Source: Rhodopseudomonas palustris
GTDB taxonomy: Bacteria > Pseudomonadota > Alphaproteobacteria > Rhizobiales > Xanthobacteraceae
Length of the DNA stretch: 64,000 nt
Assembly (NCBI RefSeq): GCF_003591005.1
Contig: NZ_QYYD01000001.1
Location: forward strand, 350,946 to 414,945
Direction: 5' to 3'
A program made the translations under genes and the position numbers. Positions 51,580 to 60,505 of the stretch are shown here, one piece after another. Under the pieces are notes generated by a model, which saw only the letters and a list, made by a program, of their open reading frames with translations, did no database searches and was not told the DNA's origin. Every line of letters starts with the position of its first letter. The stretch's first letter is position 1.

Positions 51580-52479
51580 ATGTCCACCACGCCTCCCGCC
51601 GCCGCGCGCCCGCGCGTCGCGACCACCGGTCTCGTCCTGCTCGCCGTCACCTCGCTGGCCTGGGGCCTGAGCTGGCCGGTGTCCAAATACGTCATCTCGG
51701 AATGGCCGCCGCTGCCAGCGCGCGGCGCGCCCGGGCTGCTCGGCTCGCTGCTGCTGTTCTTCTATGCGTGGGCGAGGGGCGACGCGCTGCGGGTGCCGGC
51801 CGCGGTGTGGCCGCGGCTCCTGGTGTCGACGTTCTTCAACGTCACGCTGTGGATGGTGGTGATGGGGCTGGCGCTGTTATGGATGCCGGCCGGCGAGACC
51901 GCCGTGATCGGCTATTCGATGCCGGTGTGGACGGCGCTGCTCGCCTGGCCGCTGCTCGGCGAGCGGCCGACCGTCAAGCGCACGCTGGCGCTGGTGCTCG
52001 GCTTCGGCGGCATCGTGGCGCTGATGGGGGCGGACGGCTTTGCGGCGAGCACCGCGAAGCTGCCCGGCGTGGCGCTGGCGCTGACCGGCGCGGTCGGCTT
52101 CGCGCTCGGCACCATCTTCCTCAAGCGCTACCCGATCGCGCTGCCGGGCGCGACCTCGGCGGCGTGGCAGATCGGGCTCGGCTGCATTCCGGTCACCGCG
52201 GTCGGGCTGGCGTTCAGCGTGCCGGACATCGCCGCGACCACCGTCACTGGCTGGGCCGGCCTGGCTTATTTGACGCTGATCCAGTTCTGCCTAGCCTATC
52301 TGTGCTGGTTCGCGGCGCTCCAGCGGCTGCCGGCCTCGGTCGCCGCGATCGGCACCATGGCGACCCCGGTGATCGGCGTCGTCGCCGCCGCGATCGTGCT
52401 GCACGAGCCGCTCGGCGCCAGCCAGATCGCGGCACTGGTGATGGTGCTGAGCGGCGTGGCGCTGGCGACGCGAAGCTAG
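51580..52479 (+). CDS. EamA/DMT family transporter
   Basis: 299 residues from the ATG at 51580; the open frame extends 35 codons upstream without hydrophobic character. Ten hydrophobic helices in two EamA repeats: the first begins GLVLLAVTSLAWGLSWPVSK, the second VALALTGAVGFALGTIFLKR. GYSMPVWTALLAWPLLGERP and AIGTMATPVIGVVAAAIVLH are the paired end helices of each repeat. Such proteins export or exchange amino acids and metabolites; the substrate is unknown. The next gene also encodes a membrane protein but with a 140-base gap. Confidence 0.87.
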   Translation: MSTTPPAAARPRVATTGLVLLAVTSLAWGLSWPVSKYVISEWPPLPARGAPGLLGSLLLFFYAWARGDALRVPAAVWPRLLVSTFFNVTLWMVVMGLALLWMPAGETAVIGYSMPVWTALLAWPLLGERPTVKRTLALVLGFGGIVALMGADGFAASTAKLPGVALALTGAVGFALGTIFLKRYPIALPGATSAAWQIGLGCIPVTAVGLAFSVPDIAATTVTGWAGLAYLTLIQFCLAYLCWFAALQRLPASVAAIGTMATPVIGVVAAAIVLHEPLGASQIAALVMVLSGVALATRS

Positions 52480-52619
52480 ATCGCAAGACTGAAGCTGGGC
52501 GCAGCCGCGGGCCGTGTAGTCCGGCGGGGCAACTCCGAGCCCATCATCGCCGAAAGTGTCGTTGTTGCGATCCGCGCTGTCGGATAATCAACCGTGATTG
52601 CGACGATCCGGCATTTCAA

Positions 52620-54383
52620 ATGACGAATTACCTTCTGCTGATGCTCCAGCTTTGCCTGGTCATCGTGATTGTCTTCTTGCCAGCGATTTGCATCAATCTC
52701 TGGAGCCGGCGCGGCGTGATCGTCGACCCGTTCTCGCCCGTCATCGGGATCGTGGTGCTCGCGCTGTGGGGCGTTCTGGCCTGGAAGGCACACGGCTCAT
52801 TCGCAGCGCTGGTTCGCGTCTGTATCCTGACCTTCTACGTCGTCCTGGCCGGACTGACACTGGCGGCATTGGCGCGCAAAGACGTTCGGCAAAACATGAA
52901 AGCCGGCTCGAAACTAGCGCTGGTTGCGACGACGCTGGTGTTCATTCAGGCCGTCGCGATCGGCGTCAATCCGCTTCCGGTCTCTCAGGAATATGTCGGC
53001 GACCCGTCTCAGCCCGGCCGGATGGTCGCGTCTCCACCCGACAACGGCATTCCGTTCACCACGGCGGAGTATTTCCGCCACGGCTACGATGGCAAAGAGT
53101 TCAGCCGGCAATACTTCGTCGACTGGGGTGTCGCCGCGCGTGGCCCTCTGGTGCCGTTCGGCCTGGTGACGCTGCTGGAGATGTCTCGCGCCAAGCTCGA
53201 CGCCGCCGCAACCACCAGCAATTGGCCGCTCGCAGCCAGAGGGCAACATCTCGCCTCGGTGTACGGCTGGCTGCTGAATGCCCTGGTGATGCTCGGCGTC
53301 TTTCAGCTGGCGAGCGTGCTGACGCGGGATCGACAGCGGATCGTCCTTGCGGTCGTCTGGGCCGCTTTGGCGCCGGTGGTGCTGACCAACACGGTGTTCA
53401 CCTGGCCGAAACTACTGGCCACCTATTTTTTGTTGCTCGCCATCTCGTCGATGATTGTGCGCCGGATGGCGCTCGCCGGCGGTCTGACGGCGTTGGCCTG
53501 GCTGAGCCATCCGGTCGGCGCATTGATGATCCCGGCCGTCGGACTATACGCCTTGGTGACGGCGCCCACGTCCGGCAAGAAACGCTGGATTGGAGCTCTT
53601 GCTTACTGCCTTCCGGCTGCGATCGTCGGCGCCCTGGTGATGGCGCCATGGCTCGCCTTCAAGCTCTGGGTCGGAAATCATGATCCCTTCGCGTCCTACT
53701 TGCTCGGTAGGGGATCCGGCTTCGACCCCGCTCACAGCTTTGCGGAGTGGCTAGCACCGAGACTGACTAATCTCACCTACACCCTCGTGCCGTTCAAATA
53801 TTTCTTCGACGGTCAGTTGCGGGAATGGCTGTACGGCCCGGTCAACGACTTTTCGCGCTGGCTGGTTCAGTACACCAAGACGCTGCCAGGCCAGGTCGGC
53901 TTCGTCGCCTGCGTGCTCGCTTACGTCAGTGTCGCAGCGCATCAGCGCGGCAAGTGGGCGGTAGCTTACTCGTTTTGTCTGTTGATCGGCGCATTGCTGG
54001 TGATGGTGATTTTTTGGGGCTTCTCGGGCGACGGCCTCGGCAGAGCTTCGCTTGAGCCTGTCTCGGTGTTGTTGATCGTGTTTGCGTCTGTCTATGGGAC
54101 TTACGCCGTGCAGTTTGCGCCTTACGTGCTAACGGCGCTTGTTGCCGAGAATGTCTTCATTTCGCTCGGCCAATTTCTGGCAGATAACAGCTTTAAGATA
54201 GGCGCAGTGCCCACGGCGGCGTGGGTCTGCTTCGGCATTGCGATGCTCGTCCCATTGCTCCTATTAGCTTGCTACATCCGGGTCGATGAAATTCCAGCCG
54301 CAGCCAAAGCGGCCCCTCCGGATCCCGTCGTCGGAAACGGCGATCCGCGCCGTGCGCCCGCTCTGGAAAAGGCGATCGCATGA
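52620..54383 (+). CDS. Hypothetical polytopic membrane protein
   Basis: 587 residues from the ATG at 52620; the same frame is open for 401 codons further upstream, but that part overlaps the EamA gene out of phase and is a shadow. About 12-14 hydrophobic segments, starting LLLMLQLCLVIVIVFLPAIC, with a soluble loop of about 90 residues (around EYVGDPSQPGRMVASPPDNG and PFTTAEYFRHGYDGKEFSRQ) after the third or fourth helix. The plan of many helices and one large outer loop recalls GT-C type glycosyltransferases or their relatives, but no Asp-rich catalytic motif was seen. No function assigned. Confidence 0.65.
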   Translation: MTNYLLLMLQLCLVIVIVFLPAICINLWSRRGVIVDPFSPVIGIVVLALWGVLAWKAHGSFAALVRVCILTFYVVLAGLTLAALARKDVRQNMKAGSKLALVATTLVFIQAVAIGVNPLPVSQEYVGDPSQPGRMVASPPDNGIPFTTAEYFRHGYDGKEFSRQYFVDWGVAARGPLVPFGLVTLLEMSRAKLDAAATTSNWPLAARGQHLASVYGWLLNALVMLGVFQLASVLTRDRQRIVLAVVWAALAPVVLTNTVFTWPKLLATYFLLLAISSMIVRRMALAGGLTALAWLSHPVGALMIPAVGLYALVTAPTSGKKRWIGALAYCLPAAIVGALVMAPWLAFKLWVGNHDPFASYLLGRGSGFDPAHSFAEWLAPRLTNLTYTLVPFKYFFDGQLREWLYGPVNDFSRWLVQYTKTLPGQVGFVACVLAYVSVAAHQRGKWAVAYSFCLLIGALLVMVIFWGFSGDGLGRASLEPVSVLLIVFASVYGTYAVQFAPYVLTALVAENVFISLGQFLADNSFKIGAVPTAAWVCFGIAMLVPLLLLACYIRVDEIPAAAKAAPPDPVVGNGDPRRAPALEKAIA

Positions 54384-54830
54384 CGCCTCCGGCCATGCCG
54401 AGGTAGTGATGTCGCTTGCGGGCCGGCCGGGGTGCGACCGGCTCGTTCAGCAGTGAAGCCTCGCCAACTAGAGCTGTTTTGCCCAGTTCGCCGCGTTGCA
54501 GCAGTAAAGATAGGGCTGCGGCAATTCAGCCCCGCCGCTCCGGCTCGGCCGGCATCCTGTGCGCTGCAGTGCGGCGCTGACGACGCGCATCGATTATTGG
54601 ATCAACATCAGGGTCAATTGTGCGCTGCGCGCGCTGCTGTGCAACCAACCGAACTAATCACGTTCGCAACTGATCGATCTCGTCCTCGACAGCCGCAACT
54701 AATTCTGATCAGATCATTCTTATCGAAGCGCAAAGCGCCCGTGGCATCGGAGCGGCCGGAGAGCCGCGCCACCAATAATAACAACACTGCAAAGACCCAT
54801 CATCGCATTGGCCATCCAGGGAGGAACGCC
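54384..54830. other. Upstream region of the MalEFGK-type operon
   Basis: 447 bases with no gene. TGATCAGATCA at 54706-54716 is a short palindrome, with TGATCGATC nearby (54671). GGGAGGAACGCC just before 54831 gives a good ribosome site. The stretch is less GC-rich toward its right end (CTAATTCTGATCAGATCATT), where a promoter is likely, but no convincing boxes stand out. Confidence 0.5.
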
Positions 54831-56201
54831 ATGTCGTTCGATGCCAAGCGTCCCGCAGGGACGCGTCGCCGCACGCTGACCCGCCGCCAGTTCGTCGCCG
54901 CCACCGCCGCCACCTCGGCCGTCCTGATCACCGCGCCTTATGTGCGCGGTGCCTACGCCGCCGGCAAGCTGTCGATGGGGTTCTGGGATCATTGGGTGCC
55001 CGGCGCCAACAAGGCGTCCGAAGAGCTCGTCCGGCAATGGGCCGAAAAAGAGAAGGTCGAGGTCTCGATCGACTACATTCCGAGCCAGGGCAACAAGAAC
55101 CTCCTGACCATCGCGGCCGAGGCCCAGGCCAAATCCGGCCACGACATTCTGGCGATGCCGACCTGGTGGCCGCACGCCAACGCCGATCTGCTGGAGCCGG
55201 TCAACGACATCATGGAGCCGCTGATCAAGCAGAACGGGGAGGTCAACGGCACCGTGAAGTATCTCGGCCAGGCCGGCGGCAAATGGCTGGGCGTGCCGTC
55301 CTGCGTCGGCAGCCAGATCAAGGGGCCGTGCTCGCGCATCGACCTGTTGAAGAAGTTCGCCGACATCGACGTGCAGGCGCTGTATCCGCCGGGCGAGGCG
55401 GCCAAGGCGGACGGTTGGACCACCGACGCGTTTCTGAAAGCCGCCGAAGCCTGTCACAAGGGCGGCAACCCGTTCGGCATCGGGCTCGGCGAGACCACCG
55501 ACAGCGTAGACACCGCGGGCGCGTTCTTCCAGGCGTTCGGCGCCCAGCTGGTCGACGCCAAGGGCGACATCAAGGTCAAGAGCGACGAGGTCAAGCAGGC
55601 GCTGGAGTTCTACAAGAAGCTGATCTCGTTCCTGCCGCCCGACGTTGGCGCCTGGGACGACGCCTCCAACAACAAATGGCTGGTGTCGGGCCGTGGCGCG
55701 ATGATCATGAATCCGCCGAGCGCGTGGGCGGTCGCCAAGCGCGACGCGCCGCAGATCGCCGAGCAGCTGTGGACCCACGGTTTTCCGAAGGGACCGAAGG
55801 GCCGCTACGCGCCGTTTCTGCCGTATTTCTGGAACATCTGGGCGTTCTCCAAGAACAAGGAGGCCGCCAAGAGCCTGCTGGTGGTGCTGTCGCAGCCGGA
55901 CGCGGTGGAGAAGATGGTCAATGCCTCGGGCGGCTACGATCTGCCGGCGTTCGAGAAGCTGACGACGTTCAAGGTCTGGGCCGATGCGGCGCCGCCGAAG
56001 GGCACGCTGTATCACTATCCCAACCCGAACAACCACCAGACGCTGTCGATCGCCGCGTCACCGGCGCCGCCGAAGATCGCCCAGCAGATCTACGCGCAGG
56101 CGACGCTGACCAAGATGTGCATGAAGTATGCGCAAGGCGCGTCGATGAACGACACGCTCGCCTGGGCGGAGGGCGAGTGCGAAGGGTTCATGCGGAGCTG
56201 A
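54831..56201 (+). CDS. Carbohydrate-type ABC transporter substrate-binding protein (Tat-exported)
   Basis: 456 residues from the ATG at 54831, preceded by GGGAGGA. A long basic n-region with the twin-arginine motif LTRRQFVAATAATSAVLI ends at PYVRGAYAAG. The mature part has LSMGFWDHWVPGANKASEEL, DILAMPTWWPHANADLLEPV and GRGAMIMNPPSAWAVAKRDA, typical of family 1 binding proteins. It serves the two permeases and the ATPase downstream; a repeat hairpin lies between it and the first permease. The D-2-hydroxyacid dehydrogenase and amidase in the run hint at a non-sugar ligand, unproven. Confidence 0.9.
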   Translation: MSFDAKRPAGTRRRTLTRRQFVAATAATSAVLITAPYVRGAYAAGKLSMGFWDHWVPGANKASEELVRQWAEKEKVEVSIDYIPSQGNKNLLTIAAEAQAKSGHDILAMPTWWPHANADLLEPVNDIMEPLIKQNGEVNGTVKYLGQAGGKWLGVPSCVGSQIKGPCSRIDLLKKFADIDVQALYPPGEAAKADGWTTDAFLKAAEACHKGGNPFGIGLGETTDSVDTAGAFFQAFGAQLVDAKGDIKVKSDEVKQALEFYKKLISFLPPDVGAWDDASNNKWLVSGRGAMIMNPPSAWAVAKRDAPQIAEQLWTHGFPKGPKGRYAPFLPYFWNIWAFSKNKEAAKSLLVVLSQPDAVEKMVNASGGYDLPAFEKLTTFKVWADAAPPKGTLYHYPNPNNHQTLSIAASPAPPKIAQQIYAQATLTKMCMKYAQGASMNDTLAWAEGECEGFMRS

Positions 56202-56218
56202 GCGGACGGGAGACTCTC

Positions 56219-56302
56219 CCCGTCATTGCGAGCGCAGCGAAGCAATCCAGCCCGGTGCACTGAGCTGGATTGCTTCGTCGCTTCGCTCCTCGCAATGACG
56301 GG
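56219..56302. repeat. Inverted repeat CCGTCATTGCGAG...CTCGCAATGACGG, copy 1
   Basis: Ends pair as CCCGTCATTGCGAG and CTCGCAATGACGGG, and inner arms as AGCAATCCAG and CTGGATTGCT, giving a long hairpin between the binding-protein and permease genes. A second copy lies at 60380-60466 in the same operon. It may protect the upstream mRNA segment. Confidence 0.85.
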
Positions 56303-56352
56303 GCGGGGCCGGTTGTCGTTCGCAGGAGACAGCGCAAGACCAGGAGCCATCA

Positions 56353-57291
56353 ATGGTCGACATTCCCCTTCAACCGGCCAGAACCGCCGTCGCGCCGGCG
56401 CGGAGGAGGCGTGGCGGGCTTGCGGTGATGATGAGGCGCAAGTCGACCATCGCGTTTCTGATGACGCTGCCGCTGATCGTGCTGATCGGGTTGCTGGTGG
56501 TGTATCCGGCGTTCTACGCCATTCATCTGTCGACGCTGAACAAGTCGATGCAGCGCTTCGTCGGGCTCGGCAATTTCCAGTTCCTGTTCAAGCGCGACAC
56601 GTTCTGGCTGGTGGTGCAGCAGAGCTGCATCTTCGCCATCACCGCGGTGGTGTTCAAGGCGCTGCTCGGCTTCATCGTCGCGCATTTCGTCCACAACGTG
56701 CCGGCCAAGGGCCAGCGCAAATGGCGCGGCATGCTGCTGGTGCCGTGGGTGATCCCGCCGGCGATGTCGACGCTGGCCTGGCTGTGGCTGTTCGATCCAT
56801 CCTACAGCGCGTTCAATTACACGCTCGGGCTCTTCGGGCTCGGGCCGATCCCGTGGACCGGCGACGCCAACTGGGCGCGGTTCTCGGTGATCCTGGTCAA
56901 CATCTGGTACGGTGCGCCGTTCTTCATGATCATGTATCTGGCGGCGCTGAAATCGGTGCCTGACCAGCTCTATGAGGCAGCCGCGATCGACGGCGCCAAT
57001 TGGTGGCAGAAGCTGTGGTACGTGACGCTGCCGATGATGCGTAACATCATCGCCATCACCACGCTGTTCTCGCTGATCGTCACCTTCGCCAATTTCGATA
57101 TCGTCCGCATCCTCACCGCCGGCGGGCCGCTCGACCACACCCACATTTTCGCCACCTGGGCGTTCCGGATCGGCATCGAGGGCAGCGACATCCCGCTCGG
57201 CGCCTCGGTGTCGCTGTTCATGCTGCCGATCCTCGGCGTGGCGGCGATCTTCATCCTCCGGGATGTCCACAAGCGCGGGAACGAAGCCTGA
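56353..57291 (+). CDS. Sugar-type ABC transporter permease (MalF-like)
   Basis: 312 residues. After a basic N-terminus (RRRGGLAVMMRRKSTIAFL) six membrane helices follow. The EAA loop is YEAAAIDGANWWQKLWYVTL followed by PMMRNII. FDIVRILTAGGPLDHTHIFA and the last helix are typical. It pairs with the next permease; their genes overlap by one base (TGATG). The first ATG at 56353 has AGGAGC upstream. Confidence 0.9.
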   Translation: MVDIPLQPARTAVAPARRRRGGLAVMMRRKSTIAFLMTLPLIVLIGLLVVYPAFYAIHLSTLNKSMQRFVGLGNFQFLFKRDTFWLVVQQSCIFAITAVVFKALLGFIVAHFVHNVPAKGQRKWRGMLLVPWVIPPAMSTLAWLWLFDPSYSAFNYTLGLFGLGPIPWTGDANWARFSVILVNIWYGAPFFMIMYLAALKSVPDQLYEAAAIDGANWWQKLWYVTLPMMRNIIAITTLFSLIVTFANFDIVRILTAGGPLDHTHIFATWAFRIGIEGSDIPLGASVSLFMLPILGVAAIFILRDVHKRGNEA

Positions 57292-58202
57292 TGACCACGC
57301 TCGCGATCGACAAGGCCGCGCCGCGGCGCAATCCCGGCTACGGCAGCATGAGCCGGGACCGCGCCTGGGCGCTGAAATGGTCGTATTTCTTCCTGACGAT
57401 CTTCGCCGTCTTCTCGCTGGTGCCGCCGCTCTACATGCTGATCACCTCGCTCAAGAGCAGCCAGGAGATCTCGGCGGCGACCAATCCGTGGTGGGTGTTC
57501 CATCCGACGCTGGATAATTACATCGGCCTGCTGACGTCGAACCAGTTCCTGGGCTTCTTCTTCAACTCGGCGATGGTGTCGATCTTCGTCGTCATCATCA
57601 CCATGCTGATCAGCGTGCCGGCGGCGTTCGCGCTGGCGCGGATGCGGTTCTGGGGCTCGGCGACGCTCGCCACCGGCGTGTTCCTGACCTATCTGGTGCC
57701 CGACACGCTGCTGTTCATCCCGCTGTTCAAGATGTTCGCGTCGTTCGGCGACTGGACCGGCATTCCGCTGATCAACCGCTGGTACGTCCTCCTGATCATC
57801 TATCCGACCCTGACGGTGCCGTTCTGCACCTGGATCATGATCGGCTATTTCGCCTCGATTCCGAAGGAGCTCGACGAGGCGGCGCTGATCGACGGCGCGT
57901 CGTGGTTCCAGACGCTGACGCGGATCTTCATCCCGGTGGCGCTGCCCGGCATCATCGCGGCGACGATCTTCGCCTTCACGGTGTCGTGGGCGCAGTTCCT
58001 GTATCCGCTGGTGTTCACCACCTCGACCGACCAACTGGTGCTGCCGGTCGGCATCATCACCACGCTGATCAAGGGCGACGTGTTCAACTGGGGGCAGATC
58101 ATGACCGGCGCGCTGCTCGGCGCCGCGCCGCCGCTGATCATTTACGCGTTCCTGATGGACTATTACGTCGCGGGGCTCACCGCCGGCGCAACGAAAGGGT
58201 GA
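57291..58202 (+). CDS. Sugar-type ABC transporter permease (MalG-like)
   Basis: 303 residues, six helices after a 30-residue cytoplasmic start. The EAA loop reads [20 protein letters not shown] followed by [28 protein letters not shown] and the ending [14 protein letters not shown] are MalG hallmarks. It is translated from an ATG sharing its A with the preceding stop. Four bases then separate its stop from the ATPase start. Confidence 0.9.
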   Translation: MTTLAIDKAAPRRNPGYGSMSRDRAWALKWSYFFLTIFAVFSLVPPLYMLITSLKSSQEISAATNPWWVFHPTLDNYIGLLTSNQFLGFFFNSAMVSIFVVIITMLISVPAAFALARMRFWGSATLATGVFLTYLVPDTLLFIPLFKMFASFGDWTGIPLINRWYVLLIIYPTLTVPFCTWIMIGYFASIPKELDEAALIDGASWFQTLTRIFIPVALPGIIAATIFAFTVSWAQFLYPLVFTTSTDQLVLPVGIITTLIKGDVFNWGQIMTGALLGAAPPLIIYAFLMDYYVAGLTAGATKG

Positions 58203-58206
58203 CACG

Positions 58207-59307
58207 ATGGCCGAAGTCAATCTGCGCAAGGTGGTGAAGCGTTACGACGATGTCGAGGCGGTGCGCGGCATCGATCTCGACATCCCCGACAAGGAGTTCG
58301 TGGTCTTCGTCGGCCCGTCGGGTTGCGGCAAGTCGACGACGCTGCGGATGATCGCAGGGCTGGAGGACATCTCCGACGGCGACATCGTGATCGGCGGCGA
58401 CGTCGTCAACGACGTGCCGCCGAAGGACCGCGACATCGCCATGGTGTTCCAGAACTACGCGCTTTATCCGCACATGACCGTAGCCGAGAATATGTCGTTC
58501 GGCCTGCGGCTGAAGAAATATCCCAAGGCCGAGATCAAGCAGCGCGTCGATGAGGCGGCGCGGATGCTGGACATCACCGACCTGATCAACCGCAAGCCGA
58601 AGCAGCTCTCCGGCGGCCAGCGCCAGCGCGTCGCGATGGGGCGGGCGATCGTGCGCAATCCAAAAGTGTTTCTGTTCGACGAGCCGCTGTCCAATCTCGA
58701 CGCGCAGCTGCGCGTGCAGATGCGGTTCGAGATCAAGCGCGTGCACCAGAAGGTGCGGACCACCACGGTCTACGTCACGCACGACCAAGTCGAGGCGATG
58801 ACGCTGGCCGACCGCGTCGTGGTGATGAACAAGGGCCGTATCGAGCAGGTCGGCACACCGACGGAGCTGTATCACCGCCCGGCGACGCGGTTCGTTGCCG
58901 GCTTCATCGGCTCGCCGGCGATGAACTTCGTTCCGTGCACGCTCGAGGACAAGGGCGGCCAGCTGCAGATCCGGCTGTCGGATACGCTGGCGATGCCGGT
59001 GCCGGCGCAGCGCGCCGCGCATTACCGTGGCTTCGCCCAGGACAAGAAGCTGCAGCTCGGCATCCGCCCCGAGCACATCACCGATGCGCGCGGCGAGCTC
59101 GCGCCGGGCGTCGCGACATTCGACGCGCTGCTCGACGTCACCGAGCCGATGGGCATGGAGACGCTGATCTACTTCAACCTCAACGGCAGCGAAATGTGCG
59201 GGCGCGCCAGTCCCAATGCCGGTGCGCGGGACGGGGGGATGTTGCGTTTGGCGGTGGATCTCAACAATATGCACCTGATCGATGAAGGCAGCGGCCTGGT
59301 GATCTGA
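58207..59307 (+). CDS. Sugar-type ABC transporter ATPase (MalK/UgpC-like)
   Basis: 366 residues. Walker [30 protein letters not shown], signature [15 protein letters not shown], Walker [16 protein letters not shown] and switch [17 protein letters not shown] are intact. The C-terminal TOBE domain spans about 240-366 ([18 protein letters not shown]). It supplies energy to the two preceding permeases. The following dehydrogenase starts 62 bases later. Confidence 0.92.
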   Translation: MAEVNLRKVVKRYDDVEAVRGIDLDIPDKEFVVFVGPSGCGKSTTLRMIAGLEDISDGDIVIGGDVVNDVPPKDRDIAMVFQNYALYPHMTVAENMSFGLRLKKYPKAEIKQRVDEAARMLDITDLINRKPKQLSGGQRQRVAMGRAIVRNPKVFLFDEPLSNLDAQLRVQMRFEIKRVHQKVRTTTVYVTHDQVEAMTLADRVVVMNKGRIEQVGTPTELYHRPATRFVAGFIGSPAMNFVPCTLEDKGGQLQIRLSDTLAMPVPAQRAAHYRGFAQDKKLQLGIRPEHITDARGELAPGVATFDALLDVTEPMGMETLIYFNLNGSEMCGRASPNAGARDGGMLRLAVDLNNMHLIDEGSGLVI

Positions 59308-59369
59308 GCCGCGCCTCATTGCGTGAGGCCGCCACCGGCGGCCGCGCGGCGGAATTTGCCGGGGCTGGA

Positions 59370-60359
59370 ATGTCGTCCAACAAGAAGAAACTGCTCGTGA
59401 CGGAATCGCTGTCGCAACGGGGAAGGGCGCTGTTCGCCGAGCGCGGCGACATTGACATGATCGAATTCCCCAACATGATTTCGGCGGAGGATTTCGACGC
59501 GCTGTTGCGTGCGCATGCGCCGGTGCACGGCGTGGTGCTCGGACCGACCCGGTTCGGCGAGCGCGAGCTCGATGCCGCGCAGGAGATGCAGGTCGTGGCG
59601 CGGATCGGCGTCGGCTACGACGCCATCGACGTGCCGGCGCTGTCGAAACGCAAGGTGCCGCTGATGACCGCCGGCACCGCGAATTCGCCGTCGGTCGCCG
59701 AGCAGGCGCTGTTCATGATGCTGACGCTGGCCAAGCGCGGCGCCGAGTTGCACGCGCTGGTCAAGACCGGCGCCTGGGCCACGCGGCTCGGGCTGTTGCC
59801 GTTCGATCTGTTCGGCAAGACCGTGCTGATCGTCGGCTTCGGCCGCATCGGCACCCGCACCGCCAAGCGCTGCCTGGCGATGGAAATGACCGTGCTGGTC
59901 TACGATCCCTACGTGCCGGCGGCGGCGATCGAGGCCGCCGGCTGCGAAGCCGTCGGCGATCTCGACGCGGCGCTGCCGCGCGCCGATTTCGTCAGCCTGC
60001 ATTGTCCGAAGACGCCGGAGACCACAGGATTGTTCGACGCCGCACGGCTTTCGAGGATGAAGCCGACCGCGTATCTGATCAACACCGCGCGCGGCGGCAT
60101 CGTGGTCGAGCAGGCGCTGTACGAGGCGCTGCTGGCAGGCAAGGTTGCGGGCGCCGGGCTCGACGTCTTCGAGGTCGAACCGCCGCCGCTCGGCCACAAG
60201 CTGTTCGACCTGCCCAACGTCATCATCGCCCCGCACGTCGCGGGCGTCACCCGCGAAGCGCTCGACCGCATGGGCGAACAGACCGCCCGCAACATGCTGA
60301 GCGCGCTGGACGGCGATCCGATCGCGGCGAATGTCGTCAATCGGGACGTGCTGAGATGA
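59370..60359 (+). CDS. D-isomer-specific 2-hydroxyacid dehydrogenase family protein
   Basis: 329 residues from the ATG at 59370; a start at 59319 would add 17 residues without homology. NAD-binding GKTVLIVGFGRIGTRTAKRC (about 167-186) lies in the middle as usual. Catalytic residues are visible in INTARGGIVVEQAL (Arg), LDVFEVEPPP (Glu) and IIAPHVAGVTREALDRM (His). It resembles phosphoglycerate dehydrogenase-like enzymes, reducing or oxidising a 2-hydroxy or 2-oxo acid. It follows the transporter and precedes an amidase, with a palindromic repeat between. Confidence 0.9.
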   Translation: MSSNKKKLLVTESLSQRGRALFAERGDIDMIEFPNMISAEDFDALLRAHAPVHGVVLGPTRFGERELDAAQEMQVVARIGVGYDAIDVPALSKRKVPLMTAGTANSPSVAEQALFMMLTLAKRGAELHALVKTGAWATRLGLLPFDLFGKTVLIVGFGRIGTRTAKRCLAMEMTVLVYDPYVPAAAIEAAGCEAVGDLDAALPRADFVSLHCPKTPETTGLFDAARLSRMKPTAYLINTARGGIVVEQALYEALLAGKVAGAGLDVFEVEPPPLGHKLFDLPNVIIAPHVAGVTREALDRMGEQTARNMLSALDGDPIAANVVNRDVLR

Positions 60360-60379
60360 TTGTTGATTGATTGCGCTAG

Positions 60380-60466
60380 CCCCGTCATTGCGAGGAGCGA
60401 AGCGACGAAGCAATCCAGCGACCCCGCAAAGATCTGGATTGCTTCGCTTCGCTCGCAATGACGGGG
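60380..60466. repeat. Inverted repeat CCGTCATTGCGAG...CTCGCAATGACGG, copy 2
   Basis: Ends CCCCGTCATTGCGAG and GCTCGCAATGACGGGG; inner arms GAAGCAATCCAG and CTGGATTGCTTC. Occupies most of the gap between the dehydrogenase and amidase genes. Confidence 0.85.
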
Positions 60467-60505
60467 TGAGGTGGTCATGACAGCGAAGACACGAGGGAGG
60501 CCACG

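Noticed and set aside
51417..52619. 401-codon upstream extension of the membrane protein gene at 52620
   Set aside because: Overlaps the EamA transporter gene out of phase and lacks hydrophobic segments; the membrane protein starts properly at the ATG at 52620.
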